From Mesorhizobium sp. (lineage in GTDB: Bacteria > Pseudomonadota > Alphaproteobacteria > Rhizobiales > Rhizobiaceae): a stretch of DNA of 32,053 nucleotides. The stretch spans positions 1 to 32,053 of the forward strand of contig NZ_JAFKIC010000170.1 of NCBI RefSeq assembly GCF_017306585.1. The letters run 5' to 3'. Positions within the stretch are counted from its first letter, which is position 1. Each line of letters begins with the position of its first letter. Below the pieces are notes generated by a model. The model worked only from the letters and a program-made list of their open reading frames with translations. It ran no database searches and was not told the DNA's origin. Shown here piece by piece: positions 22,856 through 30,451 of this stretch. The position numbers and the translations under genes are program-made.

Positions 22856-23197
22856 ATGCCGCCAACCTTGATCCGCATCGAAGGCGAGGGCGCTTTCGGC
22901 GAGCCTGTCGCCGTCGCCCGGCCGACGAGCGAACAGGTGGCGCGGGTCAGGGTGGCGGGCGATCAGCCGATACCGGTCGGCGCGACCGGCTTCTGGGAAT
23001 GCACGCCGGGCCGGTTCCGGCGCCAGGTGGCGGAGGCCGAGTACAGCTATTTCATCGCCGGCCGCGGCAGCTTCACGCCCGACGGCGGCGAGCGGATCGA
23101 GTTCCATGCCGGAGACGCGATCTACTTTCCCGCCAACTCGCAAGGCGAGTGGGATATCGTCGAGACCGTCCGCAAGACCTATCTGATCTTCGGCTGA
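22856..23197 (+). CDS. Cupin-domain protein (DUF861 type)
   Basis: This 113-residue protein starts at the ATG at 22856 behind GGGAG; an in-frame ATG far upstream at 22745 is in the AT-rich control region and is rejected. The sequence TGFWECTPGRFRRQVAEAEYSYFIAGRGSF followed by GGERIEFHAGDAIYFPANSQGEWDIVETVRKTYLIFG fits a single small cupin barrel. It is of the kind named after ureidoglycine aminohydrolase-like proteins (EYSYFIAGRG, GDAIYFPA and W-x-I-x-E-x-x-R-K). Family members bind a metal or small ligand; in this sequence the usual His ligands are mostly missing, so catalysis is doubtful. It is convergent with the nucleoside hydrolase gene, 39 bases away, and purine/ureide metabolism would link the two, but that is inference. 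Confidence 0.85.
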   Translation: MPPTLIRIEGEGAFGEPVAVARPTSEQVARVRVAGDQPIPVGATGFWECTPGRFRRQVAEAEYSYFIAGRGSFTPDGGERIEFHAGDAIYFPANSQGEWDIVETVRKTYLIFG

Positions 23198-23203
23198 GCG
23201 TTT

Positions 23204-23224
23204 TGCCCGCTGCCGGCGCGGGCA
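23204..23224. terminator. Short hairpin between convergent genes
   Basis: TGCCCGC (23204-23210) pairs with GCGGGCA (23218-23224) across a 7-base loop, placed between the stops of the cupin and nucleoside hydrolase genes. No T-run on either strand; a bidirectional weak terminator at best. Confidence 0.35.
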
Positions 23225-23236
23225 GGCCGTGACGGA

Positions 23237-24211
23237 TCATGCCTTCTGCCTGGTCAGCCGCTCCACCGCATCGACGATCAGGTCGCAGAATTTCGTGTGA
23301 TCGAGCTTCATCGCCACGGTGTGGCGGAAGTTCACCTGTTCGCTCGCGGTGCCGCCGAAATGGCGCATGCCGCCCATCTTCTCGAAATTGCAGACCGTCA
23401 TGCCCTTGGTCCAGTGGCCGGCGATCTCGACGCGGATGTCGGCCTTTTCGGTGGAGAAGACCTCGGGGTCGATCAGGGCCGCCACGCAGCAGGCGTCATG
23501 GATGGCTGGATACTCTATCTGCAGCAGGCCGCCATGGGTGGTGGCAATGAATTCCCAGATGTCGAGGATGAACCGGGATATCGAGCCGCCCAGCGCGCGC
23601 ACCCTGTCCTGCAGGTCGGGGGTAGCCAGCGCCTGATGGGTGAGGTCTAGCCCGACCATGGTGACGTCCCAGCCGGCGCGGAACACCACGTCGGCGGCCT
23701 CGGGGTCGGCATAGACGTTGAACTCGGCCGCGGGCGTGATGTTGCCGCGCGAAAAGCTGCCGCCCATCGCGACGACACGCTTCACCCGTTCGACGATGCG
23801 CGGCTCCTTGCGGGCGGCGAGCGCGATGTTGGTGTAGGGACCGACCGGCACCAGCGTGACGGTCTTCGGCTCATGCGCCATTACGGTGTCGATGATGAAG
23901 TCGACGGCATGGCGCCTGTCGAGCTCGAACGAAGCGGGCGGCAGTTCGGGACCGTCGAGCCCGGTCTCGCCATGGATTTCGACGGCCAGCACCTGATCGA
24001 TGAGCAGCGGGCCGGGCGAGCCCTTCGCGACCGGCACCTTGATGCCATAGGCGGTGCAGACCGACAGCGCGTTGCGCGTGGTGTTGTCGACATTGTGGTT
24101 GCCCGAAACCGTGGTGATGCCGAGGAGGTCGATCTTCGGGTTGGCGGCGGCGAGCAGGATGGCGATGGCGTCGTCGTGCCCGGGATCGCAGTCCAGGATG
24201 ATCTTTTCCAC
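23237..24211 (-). CDS. Nucleoside hydrolase (IunH/RihA-like)
   Basis: This 324-residue protein cleaves the N-glycosidic bond of ribonucleosides. The N-terminal IILDCDPGHDDAIAI is the D-x-D-P-G-x-D-D calcium-binding motif. GITTVSGNHNVDNTTRNAL and LVPVGPYTNIALA supply further active-site contacts, and VVAMGGSF-(S)RGNITPAAEFNVYADPEAA binds the ribose and calcium. The GTG at 24211 is preferred because GGAGGAG lies seven bases upstream; an ATG at 24226 stands before that ribosome site and has none of its own. Length is normal. It is convergent with the cupin gene and four kilobases from a ribose-type ABC importer on the same strand. Together they would take up and use nucleosides or ribose, but the genes are not adjacent. 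Base preference cannot be predicted. Confidence 0.92.
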   Translation of the reverse strand: MEKIILDCDPGHDDAIAILLAAANPKIDLLGITTVSGNHNVDNTTRNALSVCTAYGIKVPVAKGSPGPLLIDQVLAVEIHGETGLDGPELPPASFELDRRHAVDFIIDTVMAHEPKTVTLVPVGPYTNIALAARKEPRIVERVKRVVAMGGSFSRGNITPAAEFNVYADPEAADVVFRAGWDVTMVGLDLTHQALATPDLQDRVRALGGSISRFILDIWEFIATTHGGLLQIEYPAIHDACCVAALIDPEVFSTEKADIRVEIAGHWTKGMTVCNFEKMGGMRHFGGTASEQVNFRHTVAMKLDHTKFCDLIVDAVERLTRQKA

Positions 24212-24459
24212 TGATGTCTCCTCCATGTCGGTGCGCGGCGATTACGCACTGTCGCGTCCGGCGCCGTCAATATGCCAGGCGGTCGCGCGCCCGGTGGCGA
24301 CCGGGTCGCGCGGGTCATGCTGACGCAATGTTTGCGGGTCATTTGCGGCTCCAGGCGCGGCCGGCCGCTCGCGGGAGCGATCGGTCTGAAACCCTTTGTG
24401 AGTCGGCAATCGCGCCAAACGCCCCATATTGGCCTGAGAATCGCGAGGACCTGTCAGGG

Positions 24460-26676
24460 ATGAAGAGCTTCCTTTTCGCGCTGGCGTTGCTGTTCAGCAC
24501 TGTCGCAACCGCAGCGCTGGCGCAGCAATCGCCGCCGGCGGCCGCCACATCCGACCCGATGGGCGCGCTGCTCGACGTCATGAAGGACGAGACGCTGCGC
24601 AATGAACTCATCCGCAAGCTGGAGGAGAGCCGTGGCCAGCCGGCCGAGGCCGCATCCCAGGCCAGTCCGTCAGCCGCAAAACCCGCTGCAGACAAGCCCG
24701 CCGCGGAGAAGCCCGCGGCCGACAAGCCGGCGGCTGCCGCGGCGGCCGTGGCCGACGTGTTCAGCAACAAGGGCCTGGCTACCGGCCTGCTCGAATGGCT
24801 GCGCGACCTGCAGAACCGCTTGCCGTCGGCCGCGCTCGGCGCTCCCATCGACGACAAGTTCAGGCAGGCCGGCTTCCAGATCGAACGGCGGCTTTCGACG
24901 TCCGACATGTCGGGGCAATTGCGCGATATCGGCCTGCGCTGGGTGCCCGGCTGGCTGGTCGGCACGCTGGCGGCGATCGCCACGCTTATGCTGGTGCGCC
25001 GCCGCATCCGGGCAAAGGTGGCGCGCTCGTCGACGCTCGGCCATGTCGCCAGGGAAGCGGCGCTGCGCGGTGGGATAGGCCTGCTGCCGCTCGTCGCCTG
25101 CCTGGTGGTGGTGCTGGCCTGGATCGCGCTGGTCGGCCTCTCGCAGCAGGGCGGCATCGTGTTTTTCGTGCTGTGCATGCCGTTCGTCATGGCGCTGACG
25201 GCCTCGGAGCTCACCTCCTCGCTGCTCTTGTTGCTGGCACCGTCCAAGGGATGGCGGCTCGTCGCCTACGCACAGCGGCGTTTGTCGCCGGTGGTCGGGC
25301 TGCTGGTCGGCGTCGCCACCGGCGCCACGGTGATGCTGATCCCGGAACTGAGCGCGGCGATAGGTCCCGCGACAGCCGATATCGCCAAGCTCGTGCTGGA
25401 CCTCGCCGTGCCGCTGATCGCTCTTTTCATCATCCTCCGCGACCGGCGCATCGTGCGGGCGCTGATCGTGCGCGGGCATGTGCCGGAGGAGGACAGTTCG
25501 CCGCTCGACCGCGCCATCTACCGCGTCGGCTCCAACTGGCACCGGCTCGGCATCATCTTCGTGGTGCTCAACATCGGCGCCCGGCTGTTCGGCACGGAGA
25601 CCGGCGGTTTCCTCGTGCAGTCCTTCCTGTCGGTGGCGATCATCGTTCTGGCGCTCATCGCGTCCACCACCTTGCGGCGGCTCGGCGAGGAGAAGGAGAC
25701 GCGCTACATCAGGCCGGGCAAGCGCGGCGTGCAGCGGGCCGTGTTCATGCGCGCCAAGTCGATCCTGTTCAAGGCGCTGCAATTCATCATCGGCGTCGGC
25801 GCGGTGGTGATCTGCCTCGACCTGTGGGGCGTCGACATCCTGGCCTGGGCGCGCAGCCAGGCCGGCCTGTCGGTTCTGGGACCGCTCGCCTCCATCGGCG
25901 TGGTGCTTTTGACGGCCTGGACGCTGTGGGTCATCCTCGACGCCTGGATCAGCCACGCACTGTCGCCTGACAATGCGGTGGGCGGGCGGCCACGATCGGC
26001 GCGCATCATGACGCTGCTGCCGCTCTTGCGCAATTTCGCCTTCGTGGCGCTGTCGGTGCTGACCATCATGGGCGTGCTTTCCAATATCGGCATCAATATC
26101 GCGCCGCTTATCGCCGGCGCCGGGGTCGTCGGCCTGGCGATCGGCTTCGGCTCGCAGCAACTGGTGCAGGACGTCATCACCGGCCTGTTCATCCTGCTGG
26201 AGGACACGATCGCCATCGGCGATACGATCAGCACCGGGGACCGGACCGGCACGGTCGAAGCCTTGACCATCCGGACGGTGAAGATCAGGGATGGCGACGG
26301 CGCGCTTCACTCCATTCCGTTCTCCACCATCAAGGCGCTCAAGAACAGCTCGCGCGGCTTCGGCGTCTATACGGTGAGCGTAACCATCGACACCGACGCC
26401 GATGTGGAGCGTGCGATCGATGTGATGAAGGATGCCGGCAACGAGGTGCGCAAGGACCCGAAATTCGCCTCGCGCATCATCGGCCCTTTCGACGTGTCGG
26501 GGATAGACCAGATCGGTCTCGACGGCATCGTGGTCAAGGGATCGATCAAGACACGGCCGCTGCAGCAGTACGGCGTCGGCAATGAACTCAACCGGCGTGT
26601 CCGGGAGGCGCTGCAACGGGCCGGCGTGCCGCTCGCCAGGCGGTCCCTGCCGCCGATGGTCGCCGAGGGCGCGTAA
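24460..26676 (+). CDS. Large mechanosensitive channel, MscS family (YbiO/MscK-like)
   Basis: This 738-residue inner-membrane protein has a signal peptide (MKSFLFALALLFSTVATAALAQ) and a periplasmic part with a low-complexity A-A-x-K-P-A repeat (~65-95) and a helix-rich segment. It continues with about nine or ten hydrophobic helices from residue ~165 onwards. The channel domain begins at LLPLLRNFAFVALSVL, with the pore helix IAGAGVVGLAIGFGSQQLVQ (Gly/Ala packing of TM3) and VQDVITGLFILLEDTIAIGD. It ends in the C-terminal vestibule (TGTVEALTIRTVKIRD and the SIPFSTI strand). It gates under osmotic down-shock and lets small solutes out. The ATG at 24460 gives the only sensible signal peptide; the frame upstream of it has none. 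Monocistronic; a photolyase gene follows after 144 bases on the same strand. Confidence 0.92.
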   Translation: MKSFLFALALLFSTVATAALAQQSPPAAATSDPMGALLDVMKDETLRNELIRKLEESRGQPAEAASQASPSAAKPAADKPAAEKPAADKPAAAAAAVADVFSNKGLATGLLEWLRDLQNRLPSAALGAPIDDKFRQAGFQIERRLSTSDMSGQLRDIGLRWVPGWLVGTLAAIATLMLVRRRIRAKVARSSTLGHVAREAALRGGIGLLPLVACLVVVLAWIALVGLSQQGGIVFFVLCMPFVMALTASELTSSLLLLLAPSKGWRLVAYAQRRLSPVVGLLVGVATGATVMLIPELSAAIGPATADIAKLVLDLAVPLIALFIILRDRRIVRALIVRGHVPEEDSSPLDRAIYRVGSNWHRLGIIFVVLNIGARLFGTETGGFLVQSFLSVAIIVLALIASTTLRRLGEEKETRYIRPGKRGVQRAVFMRAKSILFKALQFIIGVGAVVICLDLWGVDILAWARSQAGLSVLGPLASIGVVLLTAWTLWVILDAWISHALSPDNAVGGRPRSARIMTLLPLLRNFAFVALSVLTIMGVLSNIGINIAPLIAGAGVVGLAIGFGSQQLVQDVITGLFILLEDTIAIGDTISTGDRTGTVEALTIRTVKIRDGDGALHSIPFSTIKALKNSSRGFGVYTVSVTIDTDADVERAIDVMKDAGNEVRKDPKFASRIIGPFDVSGIDQIGLDGIVVKGSIKTRPLQQYGVGNELNRRVREALQRAGVPLARRSLPPMVAEGA

Positions 26677-26820
26677 AGTATCGCCTATGCCTGCAATCGC
26701 GCTGGTCACCGAAGCGCTGGCGCTCTAGATCACAATCGATACCCGCGTCGATCGTTCGGCCGGCGCGGGTTGCTCGATACCGCGGCGCGGGGTTGCGGAC
26801 TGGTTCTGAAGGAAGCGGGT

Positions 26821-28260
26821 TTGGAGCGGAATGGATCGAGCGGCGCGCCTGTGATCGTCCTATTCAGGGACGACCTCAGGGTTTCGGACAATGGCGCGCT
26901 CGCGGCCGCCGACGACACGGGGCGGCCGGTCGTGCCGCTTTTCATCCTCGACGAGGAGGGGAAGGACGCGCGGCCGGCGGGCGCGGCCAGCCGCTGGTGG
27001 CTGCACCATTCGCTGGCGGCGCTGGAGCAATCGCTGGACAAGCTCGGGGCCAGGCTTTTCCTGAGACAGGGCCCGACGGAAAAGATCGTGGTCGAGGCGC
27101 TGAAGGCGACCGGCGCGGAGGCCGTGTTCTGGAACCGCCGCTATTCTCCGGCCGGCATCGAGACCGACAAGGCGCTGAAGGTCGGGTTGCGCGAACAGGG
27201 GATCGAGGCGAAGAGCCATGACGGCTTCCTGCTGCACGAGCCGTCGCTGGTGGCGACGCAGTCGGGCGACTTCTACAAGGTGTTCACGCCGTTCTACAAA
27301 CGGCTCTCCCAGGACGAAGTGCGCGATCCGATCGACCCGCCGAAATCCCTGAAGGGGTGGAAGGGGCGGTTTCATTCGGACACGCTCGCCGACTTCGCCT
27401 TTCTGCCGCGACATCCCGACTGGTCGTCTGGCATGGCGGAGCGCTGGGAACCCGGCGAGCAGGGAGCCAGAAGCAGGCTGGAGGCGTTTCTCGACGACGG
27501 GCTGAAAGGCTACGCCGACAACCGGGACATTCCCGGCATCGAGGGCACGTCGGGCATGTCGCCATATCTGGCGCAAGGCGACATATCGCCATTCCAGATC
27601 ATGGCGGCGTTCCGGCGCCGGCATGGCAGGGACGCCGAGACGTTCCGCAAGGAACTATGCTGGCGCGAGTTCTCCTACCATCTGCTGTTCAACCGGCCCC
27701 GCCTGCACAAGGAGAACTTCCGGCCGGCTTTCGACGCCTTCGAGTGGAGAAGCGCGCCGGCCGCGCTCAAGGCCTGGCAGCGGGGCCGCACCGGTTATCC
27801 GATCGTCGACGCCGGCATGCGCGAGCTCTGGCAAACCGGCTGGATGCACAATCGCGTGCGCATGATCGCAGCATCCTTCCTGATCAAGGACCTGCTGATC
27901 GACTGGCGCGCCGGCGAGGAATGGTTCTGGGATACGCTGGTCGATGCCGACGCCGCCAACAACCCGGCGAGCTGGCAATGGGTGGCCGGGTCGGGCGCGG
28001 ACGCCGCGCCTTATTTCCGCATCTTCAATCCCGTGCTGCAGGGCGAGAAGTTCGATCCGAAGGGCGAGTACATCAGGCGCTACGTGCCGGAGCTCGCCAG
28101 GCTGCCCGACCGCTACATCCATCGCCCCTGGGAAGCGCCGTCGTCGGTGCTCGACGATTGCGGCCTTTCGCTTGGAAAGGACTATCCGGCGCCGATGGTC
28201 GATCATGCCAAGGCGAGGGATCTCGCCATGGAGATCTATCGCGGCACGCGCGAGGACTAG
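26821..28260 (+). CDS. phr: Deoxyribodipyrimidine photo-lyase (class I CPD)
   Basis: The protein is 479 residues if it starts at the TTG at 26821, which has GGAAG at 26811-26815; from it the product reads M-E-R-N-G-S-S-G-A-P-V-I-V-L-F. No ATG is near, and the longer open frame from 26770 has no ribosome site. The N-terminal antenna domain has IVLFRDDLRVSDNGAL and VFWNRRYSP. The FAD-binding domain has the family motifs CWREFSYHLL, TGYPIVDAGMRELWQTGWMHNR(V)R and DADAANNPASWQWVAGSGAD-(A)APYFRIFNP, the last with the electron-carrier Trp and FAD contacts. It repairs cyclobutane pyrimidine dimers with blue light; cryptochrome function is a less likely reading. Convergent with the ABC permease, 15 bases away. 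Confidence 0.93.
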   Translation: MERNGSSGAPVIVLFRDDLRVSDNGALAAADDTGRPVVPLFILDEEGKDARPAGAASRWWLHHSLAALEQSLDKLGARLFLRQGPTEKIVVEALKATGAEAVFWNRRYSPAGIETDKALKVGLREQGIEAKSHDGFLLHEPSLVATQSGDFYKVFTPFYKRLSQDEVRDPIDPPKSLKGWKGRFHSDTLADFAFLPRHPDWSSGMAERWEPGEQGARSRLEAFLDDGLKGYADNRDIPGIEGTSGMSPYLAQGDISPFQIMAAFRRRHGRDAETFRKELCWREFSYHLLFNRPRLHKENFRPAFDAFEWRSAPAALKAWQRGRTGYPIVDAGMRELWQTGWMHNRVRMIAASFLIKDLLIDWRAGEEWFWDTLVDADAANNPASWQWVAGSGADAAPYFRIFNPVLQGEKFDPKGEYIRRYVPELARLPDRYIHRPWEAPSSVLDDCGLSLGKDYPAPMVDHAKARDLAMEIYRGTRED

Positions 28261-28275
28261 GCGCGAGGCTGCCCC

Positions 28276-29262
28276 CTACCTGTCCTCGACAATTCTCAGA
28301 TACGCCGCCGTCACGAATAGCACGATCAGGCCGAACAGGATGCGCCTTGCTCCCTCCGGCATCTGCAGGATGGTCAGCAGCGTCGTCAGCACGGTCAGGA
28401 TCAGCGCGCCGATGATGGTGCCGGTGTAGCCGCCGCGGCCGCCGAAGATCGACGTGCCGCCGATGACGGCGGCGGCCACGGAAGGGAGTACCAGCGGTTC
28501 GGCGAGCGACAGGGATGGGGCCTTGATCAGGCCGATATAGAGCAGGCCGGTGATGCCGGCGAGCAGGCTGGAGACGATGTAGAGCGCCGTGATGACCTGC
28601 CAGTATTGGACGCCGGACAGGCGGGTGGCGCGCTCATTGTCGCCGACGGCGTAGAGCAGGCGACCGAAGCCGGTGCGGGCGAGCGTGAAGACGATGAGTA
28701 CCGCCAGCGGCACGAACAGGAGCAGCGCGTTGGGGAAGCCATAAGTGACGCCGGTGCCCAGCCAGTTGAGAAAGTCCGGAATCTTGGCGCCGGAGGCGAT
28801 CACGGTGCGCTGGTAGACCTGCAGGCAGCCGGTGCCGATCAGGCTGGTGCCCAGCGTCATGATCAGCGGGTGGACGCGGAAGACGCCGACGCCGATGCCG
28901 TTGACGAGGCCGATCAGCACCGCCGGCATCATCGCCAGCAGGAAGGCGACCGCCGGGTCCTGGTTGACGATCTGGGTCGCCATGATGAAGGCGCTCATCG
29001 TCGCCACGGTGCCGACCGAAAGGTCGATGCCGCCGGTCAGCATGGTCATGGTCTGGCAGCCGGCCAGGATCGCCAGCGGAATGGCGAATTTGATGGTGTT
29101 GGCGATCCAGCGCTCGTTGACGATGCCGGGTCGCAGGATCTGCAGGATCACCACCAGGATGACCAGCAGGATGATCAGCGGCACCAGCGGCCGGTCGGCC
29201 ATAAAGCGCTTGATGCGGCGGCCGAGGGGGAGGGGTGGAGGCGTGATCGCTGATGTGCTCAT
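28276..29262 (-). CDS. CUT2-family sugar ABC transporter permease 2
   Basis: This 328-residue permease of the ribose/galactose (BPD_transp_2) type starts at the ATG at 29262 behind GGAG. About eight to ten transmembrane helices are visible. The family motif AGCQTMTMLTGGIDLSVGTVA lies after the second helix, then GIGVGVFRVHPLIMTLG, and VIGGTSIFGGRGGYTGTIIGA is the conserved glycine-rich coupling region near the C-terminus. It forms a heterodimeric channel with the permease at 29480-30451 in the inner membrane. It is the last gene of the leftward operon, separated from its partner by an intergenic repeat. Substrate class ribose, other pentoses or nucleosides; not decidable from sequence. Confidence 0.92.
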   Translation of the reverse strand: MSTSAITPPPLPLGRRIKRFMADRPLVPLIILLVILVVILQILRPGIVNERWIANTIKFAIPLAILAGCQTMTMLTGGIDLSVGTVATMSAFIMATQIVNQDPAVAFLLAMMPAVLIGLVNGIGVGVFRVHPLIMTLGTSLIGTGCLQVYQRTVIASGAKIPDFLNWLGTGVTYGFPNALLLFVPLAVLIVFTLARTGFGRLLYAVGDNERATRLSGVQYWQVITALYIVSSLLAGITGLLYIGLIKAPSLSLAEPLVLPSVAAAVIGGTSIFGGRGGYTGTIIGALILTVLTTLLTILQMPEGARRILFGLIVLFVTAAYLRIVEDR

Positions 29263-29303
29263 GGGGTGGCTCCAACTCGCGACTGGCGTGGCGCGACGCA
29301 TCT

Positions 29304-29457
29304 CTTCCTTCTCCCCCTGTGGGAGAAGGTGGATCGGCGCGCAGCGCCGAGACGGATGAGGGGTGCTGGAGGGAATGAGACGTTGGTGTCTTCTGGAACA
29401 CCCCTCATCCGACCTCGCTTCGCGAGGCCACCTTCTCCCACAAGGGGAGAAGGGAAG
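29304..29457. repeat. Inverted pair of ~60-bp repeats (family B) between two permease genes
   Basis: Left arm 29304-29365 and right arm 29399-29457 are imperfect reverse complements. Each has CTTCTCCCC, TGTGGGAGAAGGTGG, a private mini-hairpin (CGGCGCGCAGCGCCG or CCTCGCGAAGCGAGG) and GGATGAGGGGTG. The loop contains GGGAATGAGACG, found inverted next to family A at 1271-1281. It is a second class of the C/G-rich palindromic elements common in Mesorhizobium. It sits inside an operon, where its RNA hairpin may weaken expression of the second permease or protect the upstream mRNA from decay. Confidence 0.82.
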
Positions 29458-29479
29458 TCGGCGTGCGGATGCCCCCTCA

Positions 29480-30451
29480 TCATTGCCGCCCTCGCATGGT
29501 GATAAACGCGCCGAACATCACCACGGCGACCATGATCAGGCCCTCGATGATGGCGGTGACGTTGGGGTCGATGGCGAGCAGGGTGAGATCGGTGCGCACC
29601 AGGCGCAGCACGAAGACGGCGATGATGGGGCCGAGCAGGCCGCCCTTGCCGCCGCCCAGCGCCACGCCGCCCAGCACCACGGCGGCGACGCTGGCGAGCA
29701 GATAGGGGCCGGGGATGGGCGCGCCGATGCCGGTGCTCATGGTCAGCGCCAGCCCGCCAAAGGCGGCGAACAGGCCTGACAATGCGTAAGCCAGGATGCG
29801 GGTACGCTTGACCGGCACGCCTGAGCGGAACGCCGCCAGTTCGCTGGAGCCGATGGCGTAGATGGAGAGGCCGAGGCGCGAGCGCCTGAGCGGGATCCAG
29901 ACGACGCACAGGCAGATGACCAGCACCAGCAGTGCCTTCGGCAGCCAGGCATCGATGGCGTCGGGCAGGCCGGGTATGGGCACCGTGCCTGAAATCAGCG
30001 CCTTCAGCCATTCGGCGGCCCCGCCACCTGGTGCGTCGAGCACGAGCAGGGCCGCACCCTGCAGCACGAACAGCATGGCGAGCGTGACGACGATGTCGGG
30101 CACGCGGGTGACGACGATGAGCAGGCCGTTGAGCGCGCCGAGGACGAAGCCCATGGCGAGCACGAAGGGCACCACGAACAGCGCGTATTCTTCCGAGGCG
30201 CCGGCCATCATCGAGGCGGCGGTGACGCTGGTCAGCGCCATCATCGCCGCGACCGAAAGGTCGATGCCGCCGGCGATGACGACGACCGTCTGCGCGGCGA
30301 CCGCGAAGGCATAGGGCAGCACGGCCCGCGCCAGCGAACCGAAGTCGCCGCTGCCATAGCCGGGCTGGATGATCTTGGTGATGATGAAGAGAGCGACCAG
30401 CAGGGCGAACAGGCCCGATACCCAGCCCTGGCGGCGCAGGAAATGGCTCAT
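29480..30451 (-). CDS. CUT2-family sugar ABC transporter permease 1
   Basis: This 323-residue permease starts at the ATG at 30451, which overlaps the ATPase stop (ATGA), so the two are translationally coupled. A longer in-frame run upstream lies within the ATPase gene. The motif VVVIAGGIDLSVAAMMALTS near residue 60 and VVLGGVALGGGKGGLLGPI near residue 260 are those of BPD_transp_2 permeases. About nine hydrophobic helices are seen. It partners the permease at 28276-29262 in the inner-membrane complex. It is about the same length as its partner but clearly different in sequence, as in two-permease CUT2 systems. Confidence 0.92.
   Translation of the reverse strand: MSHFLRRQGWVSGLFALLVALFIITKIIQPGYGSGDFGSLARAVLPYAFAVAAQTVVVIAGGIDLSVAAMMALTSVTAASMMAGASEEYALFVVPFVLAMGFVLGALNGLLIVVTRVPDIVVTLAMLFVLQGAALLVLDAPGGGAAEWLKALISGTVPIPGLPDAIDAWLPKALLVLVICLCVVWIPLRRSRLGLSIYAIGSSELAAFRSGVPVKRTRILAYALSGLFAAFGGLALTMSTGIGAPIPGPYLLASVAAVVLGGVALGGGKGGLLGPIIAVFVLRLVRTDLTLLAIDPNVTAIIEGLIMVAVVMFGAFITMRGRQ

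Noticed and set aside
24685-24750. Short repeat in the MscS gene as a possible mobile or regulatory repeat
   Set aside because: It encodes an in-frame Ala/Lys/Pro linker (A-A-x-K-P) in the periplasmic part of the protein; ordinary low-complexity linker.
24670-26709. 679-residue open frame on the minus strand opposite the MscS gene
   Set aside because: Asp/His/Arg/Gln-rich antisense frame with no domain; the channel gene on the other strand has membrane helices and family motifs.
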